From: Puccinellia tenuiflora
Lineage: Eukaryota > Streptophyta > Magnoliopsida > Poales > Poaceae
DNA length: 64,000 bases
Reading direction: 5' to 3'
Assembly: GCA_012064385.1 (NCBI GenBank)
Contig: QRDG01000525.1
Span: 124,001-188,000 of the forward strand
A program made the translations under genes and the position numbers. The notes below the pieces were generated by a model. It had not been told where the DNA came from, made no database searches, and was given only the letters and a program-made list of their open reading frames with translations. Of this stretch, positions 22,651 through 35,196 are shown one piece after another. Within the stretch, counting starts at the first letter, position 1; each line of letters begins with the position of its first letter.

Positions 22651-24087
22651 CACTACCACAGAAAGGGCTATAGGGAGGTTGGCACTCTGTGGCGCACCGT
22701 TAATTGGTGCGCCACAGAATTATTTCTGTGGCGCATGGATGCTGGTGCGCCACAGAAATTTTCGATATTCTGTGGCGCATCTTTTTTCCATGCGCCACAG
22801 AAAGTCAGAATTCTGTGGCGCATGCCCACCCATGCGCCACAGAAAGCCAGACTTCTGTGGCGCATGAGACACCATGCGCCACAGAATTTCTGTGGGTCCC
22901 ACGTGCAATCATTGGGCGAAAATGTTTTTTTTTTCAAATCCCATCCACCCCCCCCCCCCCCCCGGGATCGCCTTTTTAGTTTTGCAGGGAGTAAAAGAAA
23001 ATGATAAAAATTTCAATAAATAAAATCCTTTGACATGTAGTTAGGTTTGAGTGTCTAGTAGGTATAGAAATTTTTGAAATATGAATTTTGACCTTTTGGC
23101 AAAAACCAGGAAAAAAATGTAAAACGGCCATAACTTTTGCATACGACATCGAAAAAATGCGTTTAATATATCAAAAAAAACTAGAGAAAAATTCGAGTTT
23201 GATTTCACCCGGGTTTACCCGGTCAGCAATTCACAGATTCCTCAAATTCCAAAAGAAAAAAAAAGTTATTTCAAACAGACGATTTTTTTTCTACAAAATC
23301 AAAAAATTCAAAAAATCAAAAAAAAATTAGAAAAAAGAAAAAAATCAAAAAGTCCAAAAAAAAGTTATAACAAAGAAGATTGTTAAAGTTATTGAAAATT
23401 CAGAATTTTTTGGATTTTTTGAATTTTTTAAATTTTTTAAAAAATTAAGTTTTTTTAATTTTTTTTTGGATCTTTTTGAATTTTTTTTTTGGATTTTTTG
23501 GAGTTTTGAATTTTTTGGATTTTTTGAAAAATTTTAAGTTTTTTTAAAAAATTTAAGTTTTTTGATTTTTTTTGGATCTTTTGAATCTTTTGAATCTCCT
23601 TTTGAAAGTTAGAAGTTTTTGAAAAATCTGAAATTTAAAAACACACATTTATAACACATACATAACATATACACATACAAGACTTAAGAGGATTCATATG
23701 ATATATATATATCAATAAGAACTTGAGTAGCACAAGGGTAGGTGAAGTGGGTGGAACTTAGAAGTTAAGCGTGCTAGGGTTAGAGCAATTTGAGGATGGA
23801 TGACCTAGCGGGAAGGTATCACGTTCAAAATGTGCAAAAAATCTGAAAATAATTCAAATAATTAGGATTTTTATATTATTTCATATTTTGATTTTTCTGA
23901 TTTTTTGAAACTTTTTATAATTTTTTTTTGCATTTTTTGAATTTTTTCAGAATTCTGTGGCGCACCAGGCCAGGTGCGCCACAGAAAATATTTTGTGGCG
24001 AGAATTCTGTGGCGCACCCAGCAAACCTGGGGGTGCGCCACAGAATTGCAATTTGGTGCGCCACTAATAGCCCTTTCTGTGGTAGTG
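22651..24087. mobile_element. Non-autonomous CACTA element (1.44 kb)
   Basis: Starts CACTACCACAGAAAGGGCTA and ends in its inverse TAGCCCTTTCTGTGGTAGTG, with the 3-bp target duplication TAG on both sides. Both subterminal regions consist of repeated small hairpins built from TGTGGCGCA and its complement TGCGCCACA, about six units on the left and three on the right. The centre is extremely A/T-rich with long T and A runs. No coding capacity. Confidence 0.93.
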
Positions 24088-24090
24088 TAG

Positions 24091-25743
24091 CTCTCTACTG
24101 CCCCCTCATGAGCTTAAAAAACAGAGGCACAAGAAGAAGTATTTTGAATTTTTAAAGGTAGCACATGACAAATTTACTTGGAATGGTAGGAAATACCATG
24201 CATAGGTAGATATGGTGGACTCAGCTGGCAAGAAAGTTTGGCTTTGGGGATTGATTGGATGCACGAGTGAACCATACACTCAGTACGGATTTTTAGGCTT
24301 AGCAAAAAGGGTGTTTGAAGCAAACATCTAACAATAACCGGTAACAAAACAACATAAGACATTTACCGGTCATAACCATAAAAACTCTACACCGTCTCCC
24401 TTGTTGACCAAACAATTCTTTTGATGGAAAGATTAGCACTATGAATTAACAACTGTGAAAAACCACACAATTTCAAGTTTTCAACCATATTCTTTACTAA
24501 TCAATTCCACTCAAATAACCAGCAAGTTTAAGCATTCCAACTTAACATCTCAAAACAATTGAGAAGCATCAAGTATCCACACCATGATCTATAAAACTAT
24601 GCAGGCTTTTCATTTTATTCTATCATCACACAAATAACATTTTGTCGCATTGACAATTCAAGCAATTTTTCAACAACAACTCTCCAACAAGTATAAGTGA
24701 AGAACAAGAGAGTTTAACTTAACAACTAGCATCTCTAAACAAGATAAAAGCTAAAAGCGAGAGCTTACTAGAAAACAGATAGTAGCTAAGAATACTCAAA
24801 AAGATATAAGCGAAGCAAAGGAGTATTCAAACGAAAAAGTGGAGCGTGTCTCTCCCACACAAATAAAGCTAGGATCCAACAAAGATATGACTAGCAAACA
24901 AACTACCAAAACTGAAAGTAAAAAGATGCTCCAAGCATAGCACATAATATGTAAAGTGATAAAAACAAAGTTCAACGAAGACGACCTTATGAAAGTCGAT
25001 GAAGATGAGGGGATGCCTTGGGCATCCCCAAGCTTTGACTCTTGATAGTTCTTGATATTCAGAGGGGGTGTCGTGGGGACATCCCCAAGCTTGAGCTCTG
25101 ATCCATCCTCGATTTCTTCATATTCCTCTCCTTTGGAAATTAAAAACTCCCTTCACACAAAACTTCTCATAATTTGATTAGAGGGTTAGTGCTCATAAAT
25201 TAAAATGCACATGTGTTCAACTCATGACAAATTGTAAACCAACTTCATTAAACATTAGCTACTGTTTACTAAGCCTCAATGTGGCACTCTACCCCTAGAG
25301 TATCACATATGACGATGGTAAAGAGACAAATGCAAAATAAAAGCAGAATCTGTCAAAATCTAAACAGTCTGTAAAGATCAAATTTTTCGAGGCACTTCTG
25401 CAGCTCAAATAAAAAAACTTTAAACTAACGAAAGATAGATAAAAGCATCAGACTTGCTGTAAAAAATTATCAGAAAAATATAAAATTATGGAGATTTTAG
25501 GATTTTCGTGCAACAGCCGCACAAAATCTGTTTTTAGACAGCAACACAATACCTCGCACTTTCAATGCATTAGAGGCTAAACTTGGCACAAAAAACCAAA
25601 ATAAAAAGATACAATGAAGTTGCTACAGAGGTAATAACTTTATGACTCAAGAAAATCAAAAGCAAACTGAAAATAAAAGATGGGTTGCCTCCCAACAAGC
25701 GCTTTTCTTTAACAGCCTTTTAGCTAGGCTGCAATGCCAAATA
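24091..25743 (-). mobile_element. Post-ORF internal region of the minus-strand LTR retrotransposon
   Basis: On the minus strand this follows the gag-protease stop and has the wording of Triticeae gypsy elements between ORF and 3' LTR, such as TTGTTGGGAGGCAACCCA (about 25681-25700) and CTTGGGGATGCCCAAGGC (about 25015-25035). There is no RT or integrase frame. The expected 3' LTR is not found before the CACTA element. Confidence 0.55.
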
Positions 25744-27171
25744 TCAAGTTTTTTCGGAGGCCTTTGCAACATCAAGAGCATAGCTTGACCTTATGATTGA
25801 TTCAAAAGGAAGCTTCTTTATCTTTATAGGGAAGTGTTCCATCCCTTTTTTAAGGGGGAACTGAAACCTTATATTTCCCTCTTTCATATCAATAATAGCA
25901 CCAATAGTTTTCAAAAACGGTCTTCCCAAAATAATAGGACAAGAAGCATTGCACTCAATATCCATAACAATAAAATCAACGGGAACATAATTATCATTAA
26001 CAACAATAAGGACATCATCAACTCTACCCAAAGGTTTCTTTTTAGAAGAATTAGCAAGATGAATATTTAAATAGCACTCTCCCAAAGGATTTAAATCAAG
26101 CATATTATAGAAACTTTTAGGCATAACAGAAACACTTGCACCAAGATCACATAAAGCATTGCAATCAAAGTCATTTATTTTCATCTTAATAGTGGGTTCC
26201 CAACCATCTTCTAACTTCCTAGGGATAGAGGTTTCAAGCTTTAGTTTTTCTTCCCTAGCCTTGATAAGAGCATTGGTAATGTGTTTGGTAAAAGCAAGAT
26301 TTATTTTACTAGCGTCCGGTGTCTTAGCAAGTTTTTGTAGGAAATTAAGGACTTCAGTAAGATTGCAATTATCAAAATCAATTTCATCATCTTTAAATAA
26401 ACTAGGAGGATCCTCTTTAGTGGTTTGGATAGTATAAACTTTAACAGTTTTCCTATTCATTTTAGCAATTCTAGCTTCTTCAGCCTCTCTAACCCACCTA
26501 GCTTTCAAGAGAGCCATCATCCTTTCATTTTCATTAATTTGAAGAGAGATAGCATTTAAAGATTCAGTATGTTTGTATTGATTTGGAGTGGTTCTAATTT
26601 TCAAAATTTCAACATCATGAGCAAGAACGTCTACTTTAGAGACTAGACTATCCAGTTTTTCCGACTTCTCTTCAACAGTTTTGTTAAAAGCTTTTTGCGA
26701 AGTAATAAATTCCTTTAAAACATTTTCAAGATCAGAGGACACATTCTTATTAGGATTATAAGAATTACCATAAAAGTTGCCATTATTGGGAGGATAAGGC
26801 TTATAGTTGTTACTACCAAAATTATTTCGATAAGCATTATTGTTGAAGTTGTTTCTATTAAGAAAATTAACATCGACTTGATCCTTTTCTTGGGCAATTA
26901 ATGACGCAAGTGGAACATTATTAGGATCAATATTAGACTGATTGGTAGCAAGCATAGACATAATCATATCAACCTTATCACTCAAAGAGGAGATTTCCTC
27001 GACAAAATTTACCTTCTTACCACTTGGAGCTCGTTTGGTGTGCCATTGTGAATAATTTGTCATCATCTCATCCAAAGTGCCTGGTTGAAGGTCGATGAAA
27101 AATTCAACAGCTCTGTCAGGTGGCATACCTGGGAGCTCCTCCGGGAAAACATCAGGAAAGTTACCGACCAT
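25744..27171 (-). CDS. Chimeric retroelement ORF: RT fragment fused to gag C-terminus and aspartic protease
   Basis: The first 32 residues (MVGNFPDVFPEELPGM, ending DLQPGT) are the start of a gypsy reverse transcriptase and belong to the inserted inner element. At about 27076 the frame passes without a stop into LDEMMTNYSQWHTKRAPSG, the gag C-terminal region of the outer element. That continues through an Asn-rich stretch (NNFNNNAYRNNFGSNNYKPY), a coiled-coil-like segment and a retropepsin domain with the active-site wording CDLGASVSVMPKSFY and CPIILGRPFL. The canonical D-T/S-G is D-L-G here, as in many plant gypsy copies. The ORF stops at 25744 with no RT or integrase, so the outer element looks non-autonomous. 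Confidence 0.8.
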   Translation of the reverse strand: MVGNFPDVFPEELPGMPPDRAVEFFIDLQPGTLDEMMTNYSQWHTKRAPSGKKVNFVEEISSLSDKVDMIMSMLATNQSNIDPNNVPLASLIAQEKDQVDVNFLNRNNFNNNAYRNNFGSNNYKPYPPNNGNFYGNSYNPNKNVSSDLENVLKEFITSQKAFNKTVEEKSEKLDSLVSKVDVLAHDVEILKIRTTPNQYKHTESLNAISLQINENERMMALLKARWVREAEEARIAKMNRKTVKVYTIQTTKEDPPSLFKDDEIDFDNCNLTEVLNFLQKLAKTPDASKINLAFTKHITNALIKAREEKLKLETSIPRKLEDGWEPTIKMKINDFDCNALCDLGASVSVMPKSFYNMLDLNPLGECYLNIHLANSSKKKPLGRVDDVLIVVNDNYVPVDFIVMDIECNASCPIILGRPFLKTIGAIIDMKEGNIRFQFPLKKGMEHFPIKIKKLPFESIIRSSYALDVAKASEKT

Positions 27172-27633
27172 TGGAACAACTTGAATGGCTTGGAGAGGGT
27201 CGACATTTAGAGTAAGGAGGTGGACAGAAGGGACAAAAGTTGACTATGCACCGGTTCAAAAAGGAGCACAAATTAGCATAAAACTAATAAGTGTGTGAAG
27301 GAGAGTGGAATTGCATATGCAAGAAAAGTTCAACACAAAGGCGAAGTGACCGAAGCAACATTTCTTTCCACCATAAGAACAGGGCCAACCTAAGGTACTA
27401 CGGAAAACCCCGAACACGTGAAACCCTAATTTTGAAAATTTTAGGAAAGGAAAGAAAAACTCGTTTCACTTCCTTACCATAAAAAGGAAGGATGGGTGGG
27501 GAAAGAAATAAAGAGAACAGAGTTCCTACTCTCACATATAATTTTTCCTGAATAGCTACTAAAATAAGTTCTAGACTCAACTACGACCAGTAGAAAAAGG
27601 CTCCTAAAGGCGGTCCATGCTCTGATACCAATT
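27076..27633 (-). mobile_element. Inner gypsy element: PBS and RT remnant with internal deletion
   Basis: Next to the large LTR, the minus strand has TGGTATCAGAGC (27619-27630), the primer site for initiator tRNA-Met. About 400 bp later comes NVDPLQAIQVVPMVGNF leading into the RT start. Gag, protease and the rest of RT, RNase H and integrase are missing, so a large internal deletion or truncated insertion is implied. Confidence 0.75.
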
Positions 27634-30600
27634 TGTAAGCCCCACTTAGCGGAAAATACATTTCGCCAAGTAGAACCACAATTGGATTACATCACATGCA
27701 CAAGTACGACACAAAAGGATAAATAAACATAGTTCGAAATACTTTTATTACATCACAGGGGATCATACGTCCCGAATACAGCGGAGGCAATCACTCGTCT
27801 GAGTACAGACTACATCAAAGGCCAAAGGCCGGAAAATAAAAGAGGGGACCCGCCCACGGTGGTCTCAGGCTGCCGCCTAGGATCTCGATCTACTCGTCGT
27901 AGTCAGCGTCGAACTCTACGTAATAGCCTCCATCTGGATCATCGAACTCTGTTGTCGCTCCTGCATCAGTGAAAACACGGGCACCGGACACCCGATGGTA
28001 TGAGTACGGGGGTACTCAGCAAGTCTAACGCACAAGAGGAAAAGAAGGTACGATGCACATGCATTGGGGTTGAAAAGGGGCTGTATGTGGACTTGCAGCA
28101 ACAGCACCTATCAACTACAGAAGACACGCTACAACTTGCGTCTAATTAGAAAAAAAAGGGAAGAGAGCGTTTGCGCTACTGGGCTAAACTACTCACCAAG
28201 CAATACCCTTCCTGAGACAACTCCATCGTATCAAATACCACGATGAAGAAGTCTGGACACTCACACGTTGATCAACTTTTAGCAGGTTATTATTTGAATA
28301 TGGCTATTTACTAGTCAATTTAGCTATTTATGATATACGGTGATGTCTATGATCTTTTTAGCCAGCACATTACCCAAGTCGTCCATAACCGCGGACTCGG
28401 CTTTCCGAAAAGATTTAACCCTGCAGGGGTGCCCAAATGTAACCATACACGTTCAATCAACCACACGCCACAAAGGCAAAAGGTATCTCAACACGACCTT
28501 CCCCTTCACTACTACATTGGATAGAGAGCCACCTATCTGAGACTGATCCACGTGGGGAGCCCGGCCGAAACTCCTTTGCGGGCCCAAACGTTGCGAGGAC
28601 GGCTTCAGGAGGAAAACACTCATATGATTGCTCCTCCTTCCACACTCGATAAACGAACGTACCACAAACCTATATGCGCCCCCCATAGTTGTAACCTCTC
28701 ATCTTCAACATGCATCGTGCATATGCTCCAAATGGTAAACACCCGAACTACTTTTGGCTCCCTAACCAATATAGCAGATCCGGTACTGAGTTGCGGGGGG
28801 TTCCATAAGTCTTCCCACGTGTGGGTAGGGCGCTCATTCTTGGATAAGCGGAAAAGAACGATTTTTCCTAGGCGACACTAACAGAACAAATCACCATAAT
28901 TGGCCTTCCGCCGGTGCCTTATCATTATTATAATAACAGTGATTCCCACATAGCAAGTCTTCAATTATTTAAGATATACCAGCTAAACATGTGATAGACC
29001 ACAACCAACTCCTAAGCATGCTAGTAGATAGTAACTGGAAAACAAGCATAGGATATAGGCAGGCATATCAGGAATAACTGGACTCCTAACAGGCTATGCA
29101 ATTCTAGTAGAAACGTAAGACACAACAGAACGGAAGTCCTAAAGCATGCAAGACAGGAATAGGCATCACATGAGAAAGTTGGGGAGGGGCTGCTTGCCTA
29201 TTGGCTCAGTAGCCTGGTACTGGGCTAGATCCTCGGAGGTGTCGGGGTACTCAGCAACGTCGTCGTCGACGGATAACCCCAAACATAACAAAAGGCAAAT
29301 CAATACAAATGCAAGCAAGCAAGGGTGATGACATGATCAATTTAAATATGCAGCAATTAAAGTGCTATGCATTTTATTAGACAAGTTAAATTAGGATTTA
29401 GCAATTTAATATACAATTAATGCATTTTAGGCACTTTTATTAGTTCAATTAATTGAAATTCTAAATTACTCGAAAGTTAAATTATTTAATTCATGCATGC
29501 AAAATTAGATTCAAACAGATTACATTTTTAGCTTTAATTTGATATAAAATTCATAATTTTTGAAGGCGTGGTTCAAAAGTTATGGATTTTATAAGTTTTA
29601 ATCTTTAGCAAAAGAAATATTTATTAAAGTCATTTTAATTAATTCTAAAAATAAAAAAAATTATATTTGAACAGTTTACATTTTTCTGATTTCAAAACAT
29701 ATTTTTATTACAATTTTTGAATTCGAAAGGGCCAAAAATTAATTGTTTTGAAAACAGGACAGAAACATTTAAGCAGGGACTTAGTTGCAAAAGATTTTAA
29801 AAAACTGGGGTTTTCTGCAAAAGTCTGGATCTGGATCTAGATATGGGAAAAACGTTTTACACCGAGGTGGACTTGCACATCCGTAGGTGTGTAAACGGAT
29901 AGGATAATTTCCGCACCGAATCCTATTCCGAAACCATTTTAAGCAATCCATATCCGGTTTGAAGAAATTCGACGGATAAGGATATCCGATTCCGAATTTC
30001 ACACCGGATACGGTATAGGATATGGTATGAAAAATAGCCCCGAATATGGATTATCCGAAAATTTAATAGGATTATCCGAGGATTTTAATCCGAATAATCC
30101 GATTTTCTACCGAAACGTTAACCTAATAGAACATAATTAGCAGTTAGTGAGTTGTAAATTTCGTCTATTAAATAAAAACTCACTTGCATAGTAATTGTTA
30201 CGACTCTGGAGTACAACTTTGTTAGGATATTAGCATATTGAACTATTATTTTTGGTTGTATGGTTCGCCGATGCACTTATACGCGTACATATCCGATGAA
30301 ATTTTTTCCATCCCGAATCCGCTCCGTTTCCGCCCCCGAATCCGTAATATGATATATCCGACCCCGAATCCGTAACCGGTCATTATCCGTTCCGCTCCGA
30401 ATCCGATGAAAAAATGGTATAGGATATGATAACGACAAAATCCGATCCGATCCGATCCGTTTACATCCCTACACATCCGTATGACAGGTGGGGCCACGGG
30501 ACCCACACGTCAGTGGCAGATGCAAGTATAAAAAGGTGGGATTTATTCTGCCCAAGGGGGACTCGAACCCGGGGTCGATCATGTGTGCCAGGGACAAGGA

Positions 30601-31849
30601 CCAGTTGGGCTGTGCGGTGTTGTTGTCAAGTAACAGATCTGAAACAACTAGAGGTGTTACTGCCCTGTTATCTGAATTTTCAACACCAAAGTTCAGACAA
30701 CAGGGACAACGGCGAGGACGGAAACGTGGTGGCCGGCGACGACCAGCAGCAGGCGGTGCACTACGGGCTCGTGCGTGTGCGTGCGTGCAGGGGCACGAAG
30801 CAGGTGCAGAGGACGTGCACGTGCATGGGTATGGGATCGGGCTAAGCAGGAGCTCGAGCCCGTACTTGCCATGGCGTCGCTTCAGTGGAGCCGCTCAAAG
30901 GCAGGCCTCCCAGAGCAAGGGGGGAGACAGAGAAGGGGCCCTAGGGCGGCGGTGTGCTCACTCAGTGGCAGGAAGCAGCAGATCGGCGACGGGGACGGCG
31001 AGTCGACGATGTGCAGGCATCGGGGAGCAGGGTAGACGCGCCAGTGCCGAAGAAGAAGGTGAAGATGAAGCAGAGGGAAGCAGGCCTTGGGTCTACACGT
31101 CTGGATCCGGTCGTCGACGTGCTCCAGCGCGTGGCGGCGACGTGCTCCTGCTCGGGTTCCTCCTCTGCTACCCCATGGCGACAGCGTTCTTCTCCGGCTG
31201 GCGTGTGGTTGGCTCTCGGGTGAAGAAACGGAGAGGAGGAAAAGGAGATGGGGCGGCGGAGAGGAAAGGAAGGAGGCACTAGGGTTGGTGGTGGCTTTAT
31301 AGGTGGAGAGGGAGCGGGGCAGGTGAGCTGGTGGTGACGGAAGTGGTGTCGGAGCGATGGCTGCTGGCGACGTCGCGTGAGAGGGGTGCGGGAGAGGAAG
31401 AGAAAAGGCAAAAGGCCAGCTGGGCTGGGCCTTAGGTGGGCTGGTGCGGGAGAGAGGGAAAGGAGAGGAAGATGGGCTGCGCCCTTTTCCGGTTTTTTTT
31501 CTTCTTTTGCTTCTTTTCTTTTTCCAGGGAATAAAGGAGAGCAAGAAGAGAGGGAAAAACAAAAATAAGGCTAAGGTTTTATTTTTCCAAAAAATTTTAT
31601 AACTTAACAATTTCAAACAAACTTTTAATTTGTTTGTCCAAATTTAAAATTGGTTTTTATTAGTTTGGTTTTCAAAATAAATAAGAGTGTCACATGTGAT
31701 AATCACATAAAATGACAAACTCTATTTATTAATTTGAAAATTTTATAAAACCACAAAAGTGCAACAAACAAAGATGATGCCATGATTATGCAACAAATTA
31801 AAATCAACAAGCAATAAAATTAAAAGGGGATTACTTTTGGGATGTTACA
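27634..31849 (-). repeat. Very long LTR (about 4.2 kb) of the inner gypsy element
   Basis: Minus strand starts TGTAACATCCC at 31849 and ends CTTACA at 27634, immediately before the tRNA-Met primer site. This fits a single LTR, of which about 0.6 kb is a hAT insertion (29884-30471). Frames inside are low-complexity GC-rich (30500-31500) or lack domains. A matching second LTR is absent. Confidence 0.7.
29884..30471. mobile_element. hAT-type non-autonomous element (588 bp) with 8-bp target duplication
   Basis: Ends are TAGGTGTGTAAACGGAT on the left and the inverse of TAGGGATGTAAACGGAT on the right. The 8-bp sequence CACATCCG stands directly outside both ends (29876-29883 and 30472-30479). The interior is full of TCCGA/TCGGA-type repeats. 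No transposase. Confidence 0.88.
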
Positions 31850-32090
31850 TATTAGTGCTAGTAAAGTCACATAACTTGGTGTTTTCAGTAGAAGACATAA
31901 CGATAAGATAAAATAACAAGACAGGAATAAAGACTACACTAATTTTTTGGGTTTTAAAATTTTGAAACAGGAAAATAAACTAAACGAGATATAAAGCAAG
32001 CAAGACAAAAACAAAGTAAAGAGATTGAGAGTATGAGAGCTCCCCTTGCTGTAGCTCCAAAGTCCCCAGCAACGGCGCCAGAAAAGAGCT
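31850..32090 (-). other. Leader and primer-binding site of the minus-strand retrotransposon
   Basis: On the minus strand the LTR end is followed by AGCTCTTTTC and TGGCGCCGTTGCTGGGGA (32063-32080), complementary to tRNA-Asp with one change from the plus-strand element. The leader then runs to the inner-element insertion at 31849. Confidence 0.75.
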
Positions 32091-33691
32091 TGCTGCTGTA
32101 TTAAAATAAGTTGGGTGGTGCCCCAAGCGAAGGCGGAATTGCAGCTAGTAGCAGTTTTCCCTCGTTTAACGAACCGAGGTTTATCGAACCAGTAGGACTT
32201 TGAAATCAACAACGATGTGAATGTTGAAGATCTCTGGCGCTTGACCTTCAACAGACGTGGACCTGCACACACTCAACCAAAATACTTTGCCCCCAACGGC
32301 GGAAAGGTTGTCAATCTTTCCGTTCTCGCAGAAAACAAAGTGGTTAATTGTATGATGAAATAGATGAAATATGAAAAGTGACCAAAGGAATAATGATAAT
32401 TAAAAGCAAGTAAATGAGGTAGTAAACAATGTAAAAAGATGGACCGGGGGCCATGGGTTCACTAGTGGAGTCTCTCAAGTAAATAAAATATGCATGTGAT
32501 GGGTGAACGAATTACAGCTAGGCAATTGACAAGATCATGACACAAACCCAATTTAGCTATGACAAAAGGACACGATAATATTTATGAAGGCATCACGACA
32601 AGGAACAAAGACCGTTGAGTCCAACTACGTCTTTGTCTAAAAAGTCCACCGCGGGATCGCTATCCAGCCTGTCACCCAACGGTATTAAGTTGCAAGCAAC
32701 AGACAATTGCATTAAGTAAAGTGCATGAAGTAAGCAATACTAATATCAAAAGAGACATTAACACCGCTGTTTTACCCTTAGTAGAAACAGCACACCCTCG
32801 CCCTTAGACGTTTCTGTCACTCGTGCCCAGGAACAAAAGGGGGCATGAACCCACTATCTAGCATAAATACCCTATCTTGGAGATACACACAATCACTTGG
32901 CCAAAGTAACTACGCACATTGGAGAGCATGCAAGAACATAAATAACTCATATAAGAATCATGCACAATATGAACATAACTTCATAATCCATCGGATCCCA
33001 GCAAACACATCACATAGCATTACAATAATCGATCTTGATCATGTTAGGCAGCTCACAAGATCATAAGACATGAAGCACAAGAGAGAGAGACTACCAACTA
33101 GCTACTGCCATGGACCCGTAGTCCAAGGTGAGACTACTCACAAATCATCCCGGAGGAGGGCATGACGATAAAGAGCCCTCCGGGATCGATCTCCCCTCCG
33201 GCAGAGTGCCGGGATCAGCTTCAGATTGGACCCCGAACTAGGATTTTCGGTGACGACGCGTCGGGGTCGAGTTTCTAGAAAATAATTGCTGCCTCGACAT
33301 TTTTAGGTTATTTCTGATTTTATAGGCGTCGGAGGGGGCCGAAGAGGTGCCCCATGGGCAGGGGCGGGCCCCACCCGCGGGTCCACCTAGGGCCGCGGCA
33401 GTGGGGCGTGTCTGCCCTGTGGGCCGCCTCCGAGGCTCCCCTTCGGACTCCGTCTTCGTCTTGGCGTAAAAATATTCCCCATAAATTTTGGTGCAATTTT
33501 GAGAATATTTACAGAAGTAAATTTCTGAAACAAAAAGACAGCAGAAACAGGGAACTGGCACTTGGCATCTTGTCAATAGGTTAGTCCGACAAAATGCATA
33601 AAAATGATATAAATGACAGTGAAAACATGTGACAATAACACAAAACTAGCATGGATCACTCAAAAATTATAGATACGTTTGAGACGTATCA
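32091..33691 (-). repeat. 5' LTR (1.6 kb) of the minus-strand gag-protease retrotransposon
   Basis: Minus strand begins TGATACGTCTCAAACGTATC at 33691 and ends ...ACAGCAGCA at 32091, next to the primer site. Its distal two-thirds is repeated in inverted orientation at 33692-34630. Confidence 0.85.
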
Positions 33692-34630
33692 TCTCTCTCT
33701 TTGTGCTTCAATGTTTATGATCTCGTGAGCTGCCCTACATGATCGAAATCGATAATATGTAATGCTACATGTTGTGTTTGTTGGGATCCGATGAATTGTG
33801 AAGTTATGATCGATCAGATTATCCATGTGTTCTATTAATGCTCTTACATGCTCTATGATGTGTGTGGTCACTTTGGCCAAGTGATTGTTTGTATCTCAAA
33901 GAGGAAGTATTTATGCTAGATGGTAGGTTCATGCCCCCTCCGTGCCTGCGCTCGAGTGACAGAAACGTCTAAGTACGAGGGTGTGATGTTGCTACTAGGG
34001 ATAAAACAGCGGTGTTTACGTCTTCGTGATCATGAATTTTGCTTACATCATGTACTGTTCTTAATGCAATTTTCTGTTGGTTGCAACTTAATACCGATGG
34101 GTGACACGCTGGATAGCAATCCCTTGGTGGATTTTTAGTCATAGATGTAGTTGGATTATGGTCTATGTATGTTTTACGTGATGCCTACATTAATATTACA
34201 TATGAATTCTCTATGTCATAGCTTGATTAAGTTTGTGTCACAATTTTATCAATTGCCCAGCTATAATTCGTTTATCCGTCATGTTTGAACTTTATCTTCA
34301 AGAGAGACATCACTAGTGAATCTATGGCCCCCAATCCATCTTTTTTACATTGATTACAACACCGTTTACTTGCTTTCCACCACCACCTTGCTCGCTGGTC
34401 TGTTTTCATATTTTGCTCTTTTTCACTATAAGATTTAATCCCTTTGTTTTCAGCTGACCGGGAAGATTGACAACCTTCTGAGCGGTTGGAGCAAAGTGAA
34501 TTGTTTGACTGTGCAGGTCCACACTTCCAAGCACCTTGTTGGAGACCTCCGAGTCCTACTGGTTCGATAACCTTGGTTCTTAACTGAGGAAAAAACTTGT
34601 TGCTTGCTACATCCTACACCTTTCTCTTAG
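33692..34630 (+). repeat. Truncated LTR copy of the same family, head to head with the 32091-33691 LTR
   Basis: Plus-strand wording such as GATCTCGTGAGCTGCCCTAC, CAAGTGATTGTTTGTATCTC and CTACTGGTTCGATAACC matches the minus strand of the neighbouring LTR from its interior to near its 3' end. The copy starts abruptly at the first base after the other LTR, so the minus-strand element probably inserted into it or the pair arose by rearrangement. Confidence 0.75.
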
Positions 34631-35196
34631 GGTGACCACCGACAATTAATCACTACATCATTGTAGCCATCAGCCCCTCACGGGCATCCGACTCGAATGG
34701 GTAGAGTATGGATCGTCGACTCTATCACTCGGTCTCTTACCCATGGGTTACCAGTGTGTGGGTACAATTTTACACCCGGTGGTTACTCGATGGTTTGCCC
34801 AATTAATGTTAATAATTATATATTTATTGTTATGCATTATATTTTAGTTTTTTACTGCACTACGTACAACATATATCGTATAATCTAACATTCAAGTGCT
34901 AGAAATCCTAGCCAACCGGACACCAATATAGTAGCCGTAACCCGCAAGAAAACAAGACACAACTGGTAGGCAGGCACATAAGAACACGGACACGTTGCCT
35001 CATAGGTTTAGATGCATCCGATATGACAAATGCATGTCAGAATATAAAAAATGTACATCCTTCTATGTCTGTACACAAAGTTTCGCGATGTTTTTTTGTT
35101 TTGTGGCCTGCGCAAAAGAAACAAAAGAAAAGTCTCGTTAAAACCCATTTCGGAGCACTCGAATTTTTTGTTTGAATTTTTGTGACAATTCAAAAT
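34631..35196. other. Intergenic, nothing recognised
   Basis: AT-rich sequence between the LTR fragment and a hAT element. No gene or clear element ends. Confidence 0.4.

Noticed and set aside
22720..24060. CRISPR-like array from regularly repeated GTGGCGCA units
   Set aside because: The units are palindromic subterminal repeats of a CACTA element with TIRs and a TAG duplication in a plant genome.
30540..30590. tRNA gene or SINE because of GACTCGAACCCGGGGTC (inverse B box)
   Set aside because: No acceptor stem, D-arm or A box at the right distance; it lies in an LTR.
30488..31616. Several long frames on both strands inside the 4.2-kb LTR
   Set aside because: Low-complexity GC-rich LTR sequence, no domain, mutually overlapping.
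33692..34630. 3' LTR of the plus-strand element that begins at 19133
   Set aside because: Its interior matches the 32091-33691 LTR family, not the 19133-20735 LTR.
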